Origin: Bacteroidia bacterium
GTDB taxonomy: Bacteria; Bacteroidota; Bacteroidia; Bacteroidales; Paludibacteraceae
Direction: 5' to 3'
Assembly (NCBI GenBank): GCA_009930305.1
Contig: RZYM01000007.1
Span: 1-64,000 of the forward strand
Length of the DNA: 64,000 nucleotides
Shown here: piece by piece, positions 63,918 to 64,000 of the stretch
How the letters are laid out: every line of letters starts with the position of its first letter
How positions within the stretch are numbered: position 1 is the stretch's first letter
Position numbers and translations under genes: made by a program
Notes under the pieces: generated by a model
Databases searched by the model: none
Told to the model about the DNA's origin: nothing
Seen by the model: only the letters and a program-made list of their open reading frames with translations

Positions 63918-64000
63918 ATGAAAATGAGTCCAAAGATAATATTATTGACAGGAGCTAGTGCGGGTATAGGCTTAGCTGTTTCTGAATTGCTAATGTGGCA
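63918..64000 (+). CDS. short-chain dehydrogenase/reductase, 5' part only
   Basis: The frame from ATG 63918 runs open off the right edge. The 27 visible residues include ILLTGASAGIGLAV, the TGxxxGxG dinucleotide-binding motif of classical SDR enzymes. Substrate cannot be inferred. Confidence 0.85.
   Translation, partial: MKMSPKIILLTGASAGIGLAVSELLMW

Overview
The window looks like a piece of a Bacteroidota chromosome, most likely from the order Bacteroidales. It is AT-rich. Many genes are preceded by the Bacteroidota-type -7 box TAnnTTTG, in several places with a TTG/TTTG about 19-20 bp upstream, and Shine-Dalgarno sequences are weak or absent. The gene content agrees: type III glutamine synthetase (GlnN), LL-diaminopimelate aminotransferase (DapL), an approximately 1,100-residue SecA, the gliding/T9SS lipoprotein GldJ, a type A T9SS sorting domain on a large exoprotein, CdaA, DUF4834 and DUF3109. 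All of this was read by eye; no database search was run.

Layout. 1-2.9 kb: a GH16 laminarinase cut by the left edge (absent from the ORF track because it has no stop in the window), with a LacI-type operator at its promoter, then a PfkB sugar kinase. 3.1-5.3 kb: dapF-dapL, giving meso-DAP and lysine synthesis by the aminotransferase route. 5.3-10.4 kb: a nitrogen island with a TorF-like outer-membrane barrel, a PII protein, an Amt ammonium channel and GlnN. It is preceded by a leader that can fold into a four-way junction and ends in a strong terminator. 10.4-11.9 kb: a gene-free stretch full of inverted and direct repeats. 11.9-23.9 kb: five secreted or membrane genes in one direction, comprising three large repeat-rich exoproteins, a Cys-rich single-pass protein and one more exoprotein, closed by a terminator. 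Only the largest has a clear T9SS signal.

23.9-37.2 kb is mostly housekeeping: a DUF2400 protein, ispD, recG, ndk, an M23/LysM endopeptidase, secA, a GH5 lipoprotein, lgt and DUF4834. Two features interrupt it: a satellite-like repeat before ispD, and a two-gene RloA/RloB (AbiL-like) anti-phage module after recG bounded by a 24-bp direct repeat. 37.3-41.3 kb is an accessory patch: an AAA_14/DUF4143 ATPase under a promoter with three 18-bp iterons at an exact 23-bp period, an AlbA_2/Schlafen-type regulator with a 27-bp in-frame repeat, and a dead XRE regulator with three in-frame stops.

41.3-64 kb: a TRIC-type channel, polA, a CoA-transferase, folP-cdaA, gldJ, an M16 protease with an O-methyltransferase, an rbfA operon (rbfA, LolC/E-type permease, TonB-C protein, DUF3109), tRNA-Leu(UAA), DUF389, rmuC, a second AAA_14 ATPase, a cytosolic 5'-nucleotidase, an epimerase fused to a zinc-binding tail, two paralogous acetyltransferase-like proteins, and the start of a short-chain dehydrogenase at the right edge.

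The least explained items are the structured leader before the nitrogen island, the exoprotein operon with its Cys-rich membrane partner, the iteron-controlled ATPase next to a dead regulator, and the 24-bp duplication around the RloAB module.
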